From positions 28,282 to 92,281 of the forward strand of contig NZ_DASUSQ010000180.1 in the NCBI RefSeq assembly GCF_036375055.1: a stretch of DNA of 64,000 nt. The letters are read 5' to 3'. Positions 1 through 7,729 of the stretch are shown here, one piece after another. The position numbers and the translations under genes are program-made. Each line of letters opens with the position of its first letter. Positions within the stretch are counted from its first letter, which is position 1. The notes beneath the pieces are model-generated. The model was not told the DNA's origin. It was given only the letters and a program-made list of their open reading frames with translations, and did no database searches. This stretch comes from Umezawaea sp036375055 (GTDB taxonomy: Bacteria > Actinomycetota > Actinomycetes > Mycobacteriales > Pseudonocardiaceae).

Positions 1-308
1 TCGCCTTCGCGAGCGAGGAGAAGACCGGCGTCACCCAGCGCAGGCTCGCCGAGCTCATGGGCCTCGACCCGTCGCAGCTCGTCGCGCTGGTCGACGAACT
101 GGAGGGCAACGGGCTGGTGAAGCGGGTCACCGACCCGAACGACCGCCGCAGCAAGCTGGTCAGCGCCACCGCGAAGGGCGACCGGGTCCGCTCCGAGGGA
201 AGCCGCCGGATCGCCGAGGCGCAGAGCGGGATCATGGCCGACGTGAGGCCGGAGACGCAGGTGGAGCTGAACACCCTGCTGCGGCAACTGGTGTTCCCCA
301 ACGGGTAG
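1..308 (+). CDS. MarR-family transcriptional regulator, C-terminal part
   Basis: The reading frame is already open at base 3, so the gene starts before the window; about 101 residues are visible. They contain the end of a winged helix-turn-helix: a recognition helix region (LAELMGLDPSQLVALVDELE) followed by the MarR wing signature with DPNDRRSK and a threonine-rich strand, then a C-terminal dimerisation helix. MarR proteins are dimeric repressors released by small aromatic ligands or CoA thioesters. It lies 99 bases upstream of a catabolic operon on the same strand. In Rhodococcus the comparable hydroxycinnamate cluster is controlled by the MarR protein CouR, so a CouR-like role is a reasonable inference. 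The missing N-terminus prevents a firmer assignment. Confidence 0.85.
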   Translation, partial: AFASEEKTGVTQRRLAELMGLDPSQLVALVDELEGNGLVKRVTDPNDRRSKLVSATAKGDRVRSEGSRRIAEAQSGIMADVRPETQVELNTLLRQLVFPNG

Positions 309-328
309 CCGCACCGGATACCGATGAC

Positions 329-346
329 AAACTCAATCGTTGACAA
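329..346. promoter_or_regulatory. Candidate MarR operator/promoter of the catabolic operon
   Basis: The short AT-richer spacer between the MarR gene and the SDR gene contains TCAA-N3-TTGA (333-343), nested in a wider CAAACT...AGTTTG pair (328-333 and 354-359). MarR proteins bind short imperfect palindromes in such spacers. The functional role is inferred from position and symmetry only. Confidence 0.35.
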
Positions 347-407
347 CCACAACAGTTTGCGTCCACCCTGACTCCGGAGCCCCCGGCGGTCGAGGAGGAC
401 GGGACTG

Positions 408-1313
408 ATGGATCTCAGCGGCAGGGTCGCGGTCGTCACCGGGAGCGGGCGGGGGCTCGGGTTGGCCTACGCCAAGGGGTTGGCCGACGCCGGGGCGGCG
501 GTCGTGGTGAACGACGTGGACGCCGGTGCGGCCGGGGCCGCGGTGGAGGAGATCGTCGACGCCGGTGGGCGGGCGGTGGCCGAGGTCGTCGCGGTCGGGA
601 CGGCCGAGGCGGCGGACGCGCTGGTGGCGCGGGCCGTGGACGAGTTCGGTCGGCTCGACGTGATGGTCACCAACGCGGGCGTGCTGCGCGACCGGGTGCT
701 CTGGAAGATGACCGACGAGGACTTCGACGCGGTGGTCGGGGTCCACCTGCGCGGCACGTTCACCTGCGCGCGGGCGGCGGCCGTGCGGTTCCGCGCGCAG
801 GGCACGGGCGGGCGGCTGATCCTGGTCGGCTCCCCAGCGGGCCAGCGCGGCAACTTCGGCCAGACCAACTACTCCGCCGCGAAGGCGGGCGTCGTCGGGT
901 TCGCCCGCACGTGGGCGATGGAACTGGCGCGCGCCAAGGTGACCGTGAACGCGGTCGTGCCCGTCGCCGCGACCGCCATGACCGAGACCATCCCCGCGCT
1001 CCAGCCGTACGTCGAGGCGCTGCGGTCCGGCGAGCCGGTGCCGCCGTTCGCCCGGCGGGTGCTGGCCTTCGGCACCCCCGAGGACGCGGCGGGCGTGGTG
1101 GTGTTCCTGGCCTCCGACGCCGCCGAGGACATCACCGGCCAGGCCGTCGGCATCGGCGGCGACCGGCTGTCGCTGTGGACGCACCCGACGCAGGTCGTGG
1201 CCGCGTACGCCGACGGCGGCTGGAGCGCCGACGCCATCGCCGAGACGTGGCCGACGGTGTTCGCGGCCCACGAGCAGGTCGTCGGCGAGCGGCTGCCGGA
1301 GCAGGCGTCGTGA
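408..1313 (+). CDS. SDR-family 3-hydroxyacyl-CoA dehydrogenase (CouN-like)
   Basis: A 301-residue classical short-chain dehydrogenase. The nucleotide-binding motif TGSGRGLG is at residues 11-18, followed by a NAG motif (TNAGVLRDRV). The catalytic set is Ser142, Tyr155 and Lys159 (YSAAK). The sequence resembles the dehydrogenase module of multifunctional beta-oxidation enzymes and would oxidise a 3-hydroxyacyl-CoA to the 3-oxoacyl-CoA with NAD. The ATG at 408 has a GGAGG-type ribosome site about 9 bases upstream. The stop overlaps the GTG start of the amidohydrolase gene. In context it would carry out the second oxidation step on a side chain activated by the CoA ligase at the end of the operon. 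Substrate specificity is inferred from the neighbours. Confidence 0.82.
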   Translation: MDLSGRVAVVTGSGRGLGLAYAKGLADAGAAVVVNDVDAGAAGAAVEEIVDAGGRAVAEVVAVGTAEAADALVARAVDEFGRLDVMVTNAGVLRDRVLWKMTDEDFDAVVGVHLRGTFTCARAAAVRFRAQGTGGRLILVGSPAGQRGNFGQTNYSAAKAGVVGFARTWAMELARAKVTVNAVVPVAATAMTETIPALQPYVEALRSGEPVPPFARRVLAFGTPEDAAGVVVFLASDAAEDITGQAVGIGGDRLSLWTHPTQVVAAYADGGWSADAIAETWPTVFAAHEQVVGERLPEQAS

Positions 1314-2194
1314 CGGGGCTGGACGTCGAGGCCCTGGTGGCGATCGACGTGCACACCCACGTCGAGGTCGACGGGCACGGCCACCTCTCGCTGCCGGAAG
1401 CCCACGTCGAGGCGTCGTCGAAGTACTTCGCGGCGGACCACCGGGCGCCGACGCTCGACGAAACCGCCGCCTACTACCGGGAACGGCGGATGGCGGCGGT
1501 CGTGTTCACCGTCGACGCCGAGGCCGCGACCGGTCACCGGGCCATCTCCAACGACGAGATCGTCGAGGCCGCGGCCGAGCACCCGGACGTGCTGGTCCCG
1601 TTCGCGAGCGTCGACCCGGCGAAGGGCCGCACGGGCGCCCGGCTGTTCCGCTCGCTGGTCGACCGGGGGGTGCGGGGCATCAAGTTCCACCCGTCGTTGC
1701 AGGGCTTCGCGCCGAACGACCGCAGTGCGTACCCGCTGCTGGAGGTCGCCGAGGAACTCGGGGTGCCCGCGCTGTTCCACACCGGGCAGACCGGCATCGG
1801 CGCCGGACTGCCGGGGGGCGGCGGGATCCGGCTCGGGCTGTCGAACCCGATGCTGCTCGACGACGTGGCGGTCGACTTCCCGGACCTGACGATCATCATG
1901 GCGCACCCGTCGTTCCCCTGGCAGGACGAGGCCCTGGCGGTCGCGACGCACAAGCCGAAGGTGTACGTCGACCTGTCCGGGTGGTCGCCGAAGTACTTCC
2001 CGCCGCAGCTCGTGCGGTACGCGAACACCCTGTTGCAGGACAAGGTGCTGTTCGGCTCGGACTACCCGCTCATCACGCCCGACCGCTGGCTGGCCGACTT
2101 CGCGGAGCTGGAGATCAAGGACCACGTCCGGCCGAAGATCCTCAAGGAGAACGCGGTCCGGGCGTTGGGCCTGGGACGGGAGGAGGAGCCGTGA
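1310..2194 (+). CDS. couO: Amidohydrolase-family beta-ketoacyl (retro-Claisen) hydrolase, CouO-like
   Basis: A 294-residue amidohydrolase_2 (TIM barrel) protein translated from a GTG that overlaps the preceding stop. The metal-binding positions are visible: H15 and H17 (DVHTH), H157 (FHTGQTG), H199 (MAHPSFPW) and D251 (FGSDYP). In Rhodococcus jostii RHA1 the homologous CouO has an essential Asp at the last position and replaces the beta-ketothiolase and thioesterase in side-chain removal from p-hydroxycinnamates. The gene order here, SDR, amidohydrolase, hydratase, then ligase, matches that pathway. ACMSD-type decarboxylases share this fold, but the neighbours favour the CouO role. Function is inferred from family and context. 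Confidence 0.72.
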   Translation: MTGLDVEALVAIDVHTHVEVDGHGHLSLPEAHVEASSKYFAADHRAPTLDETAAYYRERRMAAVVFTVDAEAATGHRAISNDEIVEAAAEHPDVLVPFASVDPAKGRTGARLFRSLVDRGVRGIKFHPSLQGFAPNDRSAYPLLEVAEELGVPALFHTGQTGIGAGLPGGGGIRLGLSNPMLLDDVAVDFPDLTIIMAHPSFPWQDEALAVATHKPKVYVDLSGWSPKYFPPQLVRYANTLLQDKVLFGSDYPLITPDRWLADFAELEIKDHVRPKILKENAVRALGLGREEEP

Positions 2195-2643
2195 CCACCG
2201 TCGCGTTCGACGACCTGCCCGGACTCGCGGGGACCTCGCTCGGCGTCAGCGAGTGGCTGGACGTGACGCAGGCCCGCATCGACCTGTTCGCCGACGCCAC
2301 CGACGACCACCAGTGGATCCACGTCGACCCGGAGCGCGCCAGGAGCGGGCCGTTCGGCGGGCCGATCGCCCACGGGTACCTGACCCTGGCGCTGGTCATC
2401 CCACTGTGGACCAACCTGTTCGACGTGCCCGACGTGACGACGAAGGTGAACTACGGGCTGAACCGGGTGCGCTTCCCGGCCCCCGTCCCGGCCGGTGCGC
2501 GGATCAGGCTGTCCGGGACGCTCGTGTCGGTCGAGCAGATCGGCGGTGGTGGCGCGCAGATCACCGCCGACGTGGTCGTGGAGATCGAGAACGGCACCAA
2601 GCCCGCGTGCGTGGCGCAGCCCGTGTTCCGCTTCTACCGCTGA
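2191..2643 (+). CDS. MaoC-like (R)-hydratase, CouM-like
   Basis: A 150-residue single hot-dog-fold hydratase of the MaoC family. The central hydratase motif is clear: DATDDHQWIHVDPERA near residues 35-50 supplies the catalytic Asp and His, followed by the conserved GPIAHGYLTLAL helix. The usual job is adding water to an enoyl-CoA to give a 3-hydroxyacyl-CoA. The GTG start overlaps the stop of the amidohydrolase by four bases, so translation is probably coupled. In this operon it would act between the CoA ligase and the SDR dehydrogenase, for example on p-coumaroyl-CoA or feruloyl-CoA. Confidence 0.82.
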   Translation: MTTVAFDDLPGLAGTSLGVSEWLDVTQARIDLFADATDDHQWIHVDPERARSGPFGGPIAHGYLTLALVIPLWTNLFDVPDVTTKVNYGLNRVRFPAPVPAGARIRLSGTLVSVEQIGGGGAQITADVVVEIENGTKPACVAQPVFRFYR

Positions 2644-2657
2644 GACGGGGTCCCGCG

Positions 2658-4163
2658 ATGATCCACCGCAGCGCACTGTCCGATGTGGACATCCCGGACA
2701 CCACCCTCACCGAGCACCTGCTCGACCGCGCGCACGGCGACCGGGTCGCGCTGGTCGACGCGGCCACCGGTGAGCGGATGACCTACCGCGCCCTGGCCGA
2801 CGGGGTGGACGCCGCCGCGGGAGGGTTGGCCGCGCTGGGCGTCGGACCCGGTGACGTCGTGGCGCTGATCAGCCACAACCAGCCGGGGTTCGTGCTCGCG
2901 CTGCACGCCGCGCTGGCCGCGGGCGCGACCGTCACGCCGGTGAACCCGGCGTTGACCCACGGGGAGATCGCCGGGCAGCTGGCGGCCTCCCGCGCCGTCG
3001 CGGTGATCGCTTCCGAGGCGGCGGCGGGGAAGGTCGCCGGGGCGGCGGACGTCGAGCACCGGTTCGTGATCGGCTCGGCCGCCGGGTTCACGCCGTTCGG
3101 GTCGCTGGACGGGGTCGCGCCGGCCGTGGAGGTCGACCCCGCCACGGCGGTCGCGCTGCTCCCGTACTCCAGCGGCACCACGGGTCCGGCGAAGGGGGTG
3201 ATGCTGACCCACCGGAACCTGGTGGCGAACGTCGAGCAGAACTCGGCCCAGTGGCGGGTGACCCCGGACGACGTGTTCTCGGCCGTGCTGCCGTTCTTCC
3301 ACGTCTACGGGTTCTCGATCATCCTCGGCATGGCCCTGCGGCACGGTTCCACCGTCGTGACGCTGCCGCGGTACGAGCACGACGCGCACCTGCGGATGAT
3401 CGCGGAGCACGGGGTCACCAGGGCGTTCCTCGCGCCGCCGATGGTCCTCGGGTTGGCGAACTCCGGTGCGGGCGGGCACGACCTCTCGTCGTTGCGGTTC
3501 GCCGTCTCCGGGGCCGCGCCGCTGGACGTCGCGGTGGCCCGGCGGGCGGAAGCGGTGCTCGGGTGCCCGATCCGGCAGGGGTACGGGATGACCGAGGCTT
3601 CGCCGGGGATCACGCTGGTGCTGGAGGACGGGTTCGCCGACACGCCCGCCGGGTCGGTGGGGACGTTGTTGCCGTCCACCGAGGCCCGGCTGGTGGACCC
3701 GAAGACCGGTGGGGATTCCCCGGAGGGCGAGTTGTGGGTGCGGGGGCCGCAGGTGATGGTCGGGTACCTGGACAACCCCGAGGCCACCTCGGCGACCGTC
3801 GTGGAGGGTGGCTGGTTGCGCACCGGGGACGTGGCTCGGGTGGAGGGCGAGCACTACTGGGTCGTGGACCGGTTGAAGGAGTTGATCAAGTACAAGGGGT
3901 ACCAGGTCGCTCCTGCCGAACTGGAGGCCCTGTTGTTGACCCATCCCGACGTGCTCGACGCCGCCGTGGTCGGGGTGCCGCACGTCGAGGGTGGGGAGGC
4001 GCCCAAGGCCTTCGTGGTGGTGTCGCGGGTGGTGGACGCGGACGAGCTGATGGCGTGGGTCGCCGAGCGCGTGGCTCCGTACAAGAAGGTGCGGTGGGTG
4101 GAGGTCGTGGACGCCATTCCCAAGTCGCCCAGCGGGAAGATCCTGCGCCGGTTGTTGAAGTAG
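2658..4163 (+). CDS. couL: 4-coumarate:CoA ligase-like acyl-CoA synthetase (CouL-like)
   Basis: A 501-residue ANL-superfamily adenylate-forming enzyme. The P-loop YSSGTTGPAKG begins at residue 170. Further on come YGMTEASP (A5 region), GWLRTGD (A7), the hinge region VDRLKELIKYKGYQVAPAELE and the C-terminal catalytic Lys494 in SPSGKILRR. It activates a carboxylic acid to the acyl-AMP and then to the CoA thioester. The spacing of 14 bases from the MaoC gene and the operon content (hydratase, dehydrogenase, CouO-type hydrolase) suggest hydroxycinnamates as substrates, the route known from Rhodococcus. A general medium-chain acyl-CoA synthetase is the alternative. The length is normal for bacterial 4CL-like proteins. 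Confidence 0.82.
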   Translation: MIHRSALSDVDIPDTTLTEHLLDRAHGDRVALVDAATGERMTYRALADGVDAAAGGLAALGVGPGDVVALISHNQPGFVLALHAALAAGATVTPVNPALTHGEIAGQLAASRAVAVIASEAAAGKVAGAADVEHRFVIGSAAGFTPFGSLDGVAPAVEVDPATAVALLPYSSGTTGPAKGVMLTHRNLVANVEQNSAQWRVTPDDVFSAVLPFFHVYGFSIILGMALRHGSTVVTLPRYEHDAHLRMIAEHGVTRAFLAPPMVLGLANSGAGGHDLSSLRFAVSGAAPLDVAVARRAEAVLGCPIRQGYGMTEASPGITLVLEDGFADTPAGSVGTLLPSTEARLVDPKTGGDSPEGELWVRGPQVMVGYLDNPEATSATVVEGGWLRTGDVARVEGEHYWVVDRLKELIKYKGYQVAPAELEALLLTHPDVLDAAVVGVPHVEGGEAPKAFVVVSRVVDADELMAWVAERVAPYKKVRWVEVVDAIPKSPSGKILRRLLK

Positions 4164-4171
4164 GGGTGCCG

Positions 4172-4198
4172 CCGGGTGGAGGGGCGGTCTCCACCCGG
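4172..4198. terminator. Hairpin between convergent couL-like and AsnC genes
   Basis: A perfect 10-bp stem (4172-4181 with 4189-4198) around a 7-base loop lies just after the ligase stop and just before the end of the convergent regulator gene. It could end transcription from both sides. There is no U-tract, as is common in actinobacteria. Confidence 0.65.
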
Positions 4199-4229
4199 GG
4201 ACGGGGTGGGACCGGGGCCCACGAGGTGG

Positions 4230-4724
4230 TCAGGTGATGCGCTCCAAGAGCGGGCGCACGCGTGGTGGCACCGGGGTGGAGAGGGCTATCGAGGTTGAGA
4301 GGCGTTCCACCCCCGGGACGTCGACCATTTCGTCGATCACGCGTTGCAGGTCCGCGTTGGAGCGGGCGACCATCCTGACGAAGAGGTCGCCCTGGCCCGT
4401 GGTGGCGTGGACCTCGCAGACCTCGTTGATGGCCGCCAGGCCGTTGGAGACCTCCTGCCTGCGGCCCTGTGCGATCTCCAGGACGGCGAACGCGGTGAGG
4501 GTGTAGCCCATCGCCGCCAGGTCCAAGGCCGGGGGGAAGCCGGTCAGGACGCCCCTGGCCACCAGGCGGTCCAGCCTGGCCTGGACGGTGCCCCTCGCCA
4601 CGCCCAGGCGGCGGGAGCACTCCAGGACTCCCAGCCTCGGTTCGTCGGTGAGCAGGAGCAGGAGCCTCGCGTCCAGGGAGTCCAGCGGCTGGTCAGAGTG
4701 TTCTAGGTGCTCGCCCGAAGTCAT
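4230..4724 (-). CDS. Lrp/AsnC-family transcriptional regulator
   Basis: A 164-residue protein with an N-terminal AsnC helix-turn-helix (LDARLLLLLTDEPRLGVLEC, then SRRLGVARGTVQARLDRL) and a C-terminal RAM/AsnC ligand-binding domain (YTLTAFAVLEI, TTGQGDLFVRMVARS). Such proteins form octamers that sense amino acids. The gene diverges from hpd with about 100 bases between the starts, so control of tyrosine catabolism by an aromatic amino acid or its keto acid is likely. A symmetric site lies in the shared spacer. It converges with the ligase gene downstream. Confidence 0.88.
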   Translation of the reverse strand: MTSGEHLEHSDQPLDSLDARLLLLLTDEPRLGVLECSRRLGVARGTVQARLDRLVARGVLTGFPPALDLAAMGYTLTAFAVLEIAQGRRQEVSNGLAAINEVCEVHATTGQGDLFVRMVARSNADLQRVIDEMVDVPGVERLSTSIALSTPVPPRVRPLLERIT

Positions 4725-4736
4725 GCATCACTATAC

Positions 4737-4753
4737 AAAATGTCCAGCATTTT
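4737..4753. promoter_or_regulatory. Candidate AsnC operator between asnC-type gene and hpd
   Basis: The inverted repeat AAAATG-N5-CATTTT sits 13 bases before the regulator's start and about 75 bases before hpd. It lies in a conspicuously AT-rich stretch for this genome. Symmetry and size fit an Lrp/AsnC box, and the TATACA just next to it could be the regulator's own -10 element. Role inferred from position. Confidence 0.5.
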
Positions 4754-4827
4754 CACTGAGTGTTGCTCAGGATGCCCGGCACGACACATCCTATTCCTAC
4801 CGAACTGACCACCACGGAGGGATCACC

Positions 4828-6030
4828 ATGACCGGGACACTGGGGCGCGGCGACCAGCAGCTCGACGACGTGAGCTACGACCAGCTCCGGCAGCTCGTCG
4901 GGCTGGTCGACTACGACGCGACCAAGGACCCGTTCCCGGTGCGGTCCATGGACGCGGTGGTCTTCGTGGTCGGCAACGCCACGCAGACCGCGTGGTTCTA
5001 CCAGGTCGCCTTCGGGATGCAGCTGGTCGCCTACGCGGGGCCCGAGACGGGGCAGCGGGACCATAAGTCGTTCGTGCTCAAGTCCGGGTCGGCGCGGTTC
5101 GTGGTCAAGGGTGGCGTGCTGCCGGACAGCTCGCTGCTGGAGCACCACCGCCGCCACGGCGACGGTGTCGTGGACCTGGCGCTGGAGGTCGACGACGTCG
5201 ACCGCTGCGTGGCCCACGCGCGGGCGCAGGGGGCGACCGTGCTGGAGGAGCCGCACGACGTCAGCGACGACCACGGCACGGTCCGCACGGCCGCCATCGC
5301 CACCTACGGCGAGACCCGCCACACGCTGGTCGACCGGTCCGCCTACACCGGTCCCTACCTGCCCGGTTACGTGGCCAGGGAGAGCACGGTGGTCCGCCCG
5401 GCCGGTGCGCCGAAGCGGCTGTTCCAGGCGGTCGACCACTGCGTCGGCAACGTCGAGCTGGGCCGGATGGACCACTGGGTCGAGTGGTACAACCGGGTCA
5501 TGGGCTTCGTGAACATGGCGGAGTTCATCGGCGACGACATCGCCACCGACTACTCGGCGCTGATGAGCAAGGTCGTCTCCAACGGCAACCACCGGGTCAA
5601 GTTCCCGCTCAACGAGCCCGCCATCGCGCAGCGCAAGTCGCAGATCGACGAGTACCTGGAGTTCTACGAGGGCGCGGGCGTCCAGCACATCGCGCTGGCC
5701 ACCAACGACATCGTGGGCACGGTGACGGCGATGCGCGCGTCGGGCGTCGAGTTCCTGGACACGCCGGACTCCTACTACGACGACCCGGAGCTGCGGGCCC
5801 GCATCGGCAAGGTGCGCGTGCCGATCGAGGTCCTCAAGGAGCACCGCATCCTGGTCGACCGCGACGAGGACGGCTACCTGCTCCAGATCTTCACGAAGCC
5901 GATCGGCGACCGGCCCACGGTGTTCTACGAGCTGATCGAGCGCCACGGCTCGCTGGGCTTCGGCAAGGGCAACTTCAAGGCGCTGTTCGAGGCCATCGAG
6001 CGCGAGCAGGAGCGCCGGGGCAACCTCTGA
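4828..6030 (+). CDS. hpd: 4-hydroxyphenylpyruvate dioxygenase
   Basis: A 400-residue two-domain vicinal-oxygen-chelate dioxygenase. It converts 4-hydroxyphenylpyruvate to homogentisate with Fe(II) and O2 in tyrosine breakdown. The Fe ligands expected for the family are present: H204 (VDHCVGNV), H287 (QHIALATNDI) and E368 (FYELIE). The C-terminal GSLGFGKGNFKALFEAIE helix that gates the active site is intact. The ATG at 4828 has GGAGG 8 bases upstream. It is divergent from an AsnC-type regulator. No homogentisate dioxygenase is adjacent, so the product may go to catabolism elsewhere, or to pigment or quinone formation. Confidence 0.97.
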   Translation: MTGTLGRGDQQLDDVSYDQLRQLVGLVDYDATKDPFPVRSMDAVVFVVGNATQTAWFYQVAFGMQLVAYAGPETGQRDHKSFVLKSGSARFVVKGGVLPDSSLLEHHRRHGDGVVDLALEVDDVDRCVAHARAQGATVLEEPHDVSDDHGTVRTAAIATYGETRHTLVDRSAYTGPYLPGYVARESTVVRPAGAPKRLFQAVDHCVGNVELGRMDHWVEWYNRVMGFVNMAEFIGDDIATDYSALMSKVVSNGNHRVKFPLNEPAIAQRKSQIDEYLEFYEGAGVQHIALATNDIVGTVTAMRASGVEFLDTPDSYYDDPELRARIGKVRVPIEVLKEHRILVDRDEDGYLLQIFTKPIGDRPTVFYELIERHGSLGFGKGNFKALFEAIEREQERRGNL

Positions 6031-6037
6031 CGGTCGT

Positions 6038-6075
6038 CGGGCGGCTGAACGGCGGTACGACCGCTGGGCCGCCCG
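6038..6075 (+). terminator. Hairpin after hpd
   Basis: An outer 8-bp stem (CGGGCGGC 6038-6045 with 6068-6075) encloses an inner GCGGT/ACCGC stem (6052-6064), starting 8 bases after the hpd stop. Confidence 0.6.
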
Positions 6076-6180
6076 GCGAGTCCGCGCCACCTCTCGCCGA
6101 CGAGCTTGGTACCCACCGCGTGGGGACGGGTACGCTCTGTCTTGGGGAACCTCACAGGGCATTCACATCGGGGAGGCGGC

Positions 6181-6429
6181 ATGGCACCCGCAAGGCGCGT
6201 AGCCGCTGTGCTTCCGCTCTTCGGAGCGGTCGCCACGGCCGTGGCCCTGACCGGCGCGGCCTTTTTCACCGTGGCCCAGGCGGGCTGCCACGATTCCGGG
6301 CACTTCGAGCAGCGCGACGGCACGCTCCAGTTCATCGGCGGTTGCGTCGACGGCCAGGACCTGCCCGCGGTGCCGAAGACCGAGAACGCGCAGTACCACC
6401 TGCCCGGCGACAACCTGGTCAAGCCCTAG
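6181..6429 (+). CDS. Small secreted or membrane-anchored protein of unknown function
   Basis: An 82-residue protein. Residues 1-34 form an arginine-containing start and one long hydrophobic stretch typical of a signal peptide or anchor, ending AQAG just before Cys36. The short mature part has two cysteines (C36 and C55) that could form a disulfide, and no domain I recognise. The ATG at 6181 has a GGGGAGG ribosome site directly upstream, which decides this start over upstream alternatives in the same frame. It follows hpd by 150 bases behind a hairpin and converges with metB. I cannot assign a function. Confidence 0.7.
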   Translation: MAPARRVAAVLPLFGAVATAVALTGAAFFTVAQAGCHDSGHFEQRDGTLQFIGGCVDGQDLPAVPKTENAQYHLPGDNLVKP

Positions 6430-6440
6430 GCGTCACGACG

Positions 6441-6477
6441 ACGAAGGCCCCCGCTCCACCCGAGCGGGGGCCTTCGT
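6441..6477. terminator. Strong bidirectional terminator
   Basis: A perfect 16-bp stem (6441-6456 with 6462-6477) with a 5-base loop lies 11 bases from each convergent stop codon: the small exported protein on the plus strand and metB on the minus strand. Confidence 0.88.
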
Positions 6478-6488
6478 GGTGAGCGGGG

Positions 6489-7640
6489 TCAGTCCAGCGC
6501 GGCGACCAGGTCGGCGACCAGGTCGTCACCGGACTCGATGCCCACGGAGACGCGGATCAGGTCCGACGGCACCTCCAGCAGCGAGCCCTCGGTGCTGGCG
6601 TGCGTCATCTTGCCGGGGTGCTCGATCAGCGACTCGACGCCGCCGAGCGACTCGGCCAGCGTGAACAGCCTGGTGCGCGAGCACACGTCCAGCGCGGCCT
6701 GCTCGCCGCCGTGGACGGTGAACGAGATCATCCCGCCGAACCGGCGCATCTGCTTCGCCGCCAGCTCGTGGCCGGGGTGCTCCGGCAGGCCGGGGTACAG
6801 CACGGTCTTGACCTTCGGGTGCTTCAGCAGCGCCTGCACGACCAGCTCGGCGTTGTCCGAGTGCTTCTCCATGCGGAGTTCGAGGGTCTTGATGCCGCGC
6901 AGCGTCAGCCACGAGTCGAACGGGCTGGCGACCGCGCCCGCCCCGTTCTGGAGGAAGCCGAACTGGGCGTCCAGCTCGTCGTCGGAGGTGATGAGGGCAC
7001 CGCCGACGACGTCGGAGTGACCGCCGATGTACTTGGTCGTGGAGTGCATGACCACGTCCGCGCCCAGGCCGAGCGGGCTTTGCAGGTACGGGGACGCGAA
7101 GGTGTTGTCCACGACGAGCAGCGCGCCCGCGGAGTGCGCGATCTGGGACAGGCCCGCGATGTCCGCGATGTTCAGCAGCGGGTTCGTGGGCGTCTCGATC
7201 CAGATGACCTTGGTGTTGGGCCGGACCGCCGCGCGCACCGCGTCCACATCGGACAGCTCGACCGGGGTGTGCTCGACGCCCCAGTGGCCCAGCACCTTGT
7301 CGATCAACCGGAACGTGCCGCCGTAGGCGTCGTTCGGGATGAGGACGTGGTCGCCGGGACGCAGCATCGCGCGGAGCGCGGCGTCGGTCGCGCCCATGCC
7401 CGAGGCGAAGGCGCGGGCGTGCCTGCCGCCCTCCAGCGAGGCGAGGCACTCCTGGAGGGCCGTCCTGGTCGGGTTGCCGGTGCGCGAGTACTCGTAGCCC
7501 TCCCGCAGGCCTCCCACGCCGTCCTGCGCGTAGGTGGAGGTCGCGTGGATGGGCGGGATCACCGAACCGGTGGTCGGATCGGGAGCCTGACCTGCGTGGA
7601 TCGCCCTGGTCGCGAAGCCGTGGTGGGAGCTGTCCGTCAT
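6489..7640 (-). CDS. metB: Cystathionine gamma-synthase (PLP enzyme)
   Basis: A 383-residue Cys/Met-metabolism PLP enzyme. The PLP lysine is K203 in HSTTKYIGGHSD. Other family hallmarks are YSRTGNPTR near residue 51, ASGMGA near 80 and ETPTNPLL near 150. The enzyme joins an activated homoserine to cysteine giving cystathionine; actinobacterial members often also show gamma-lyase activity. It is the last gene of a same-strand set cbs, RDD protein, metB, the order also found in M. tuberculosis (Rv1077, Rv1078, Rv1079). Together these genes handle transsulfuration. A gamma-lyase annotation would be the main alternative. Confidence 0.92.
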   Translation of the reverse strand: MTDSSHHGFATRAIHAGQAPDPTTGSVIPPIHATSTYAQDGVGGLREGYEYSRTGNPTRTALQECLASLEGGRHARAFASGMGATDAALRAMLRPGDHVLIPNDAYGGTFRLIDKVLGHWGVEHTPVELSDVDAVRAAVRPNTKVIWIETPTNPLLNIADIAGLSQIAHSAGALLVVDNTFASPYLQSPLGLGADVVMHSTTKYIGGHSDVVGGALITSDDELDAQFGFLQNGAGAVASPFDSWLTLRGIKTLELRMEKHSDNAELVVQALLKHPKVKTVLYPGLPEHPGHELAAKQMRRFGGMISFTVHGGEQAALDVCSRTRLFTLAESLGGVESLIEHPGKMTHASTEGSLLEVPSDLIRVSVGIESGDDLVADLVAALD

Positions 7641-7682
7641 GTCACCAGCGTACGGGGCCGTTCGGGTGCACCGGACGGCAAG

Positions 7683-7711
7683 CGGCCCCCCGACCGGGGG
7701 TCGGGGGGCCG
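7683..7711 (-). terminator. Hairpin between RDD gene and metB
   Basis: A 13-bp GC stem (7683-7695 with 7699-7711) with a 3-base loop lies between the end of the RDD gene and the start of metB on the minus strand. It suggests metB has its own promoter or receives only read-through. Confidence 0.7.
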
Positions 7712-7729
7712 TTCATCCATTCCGGTCCG

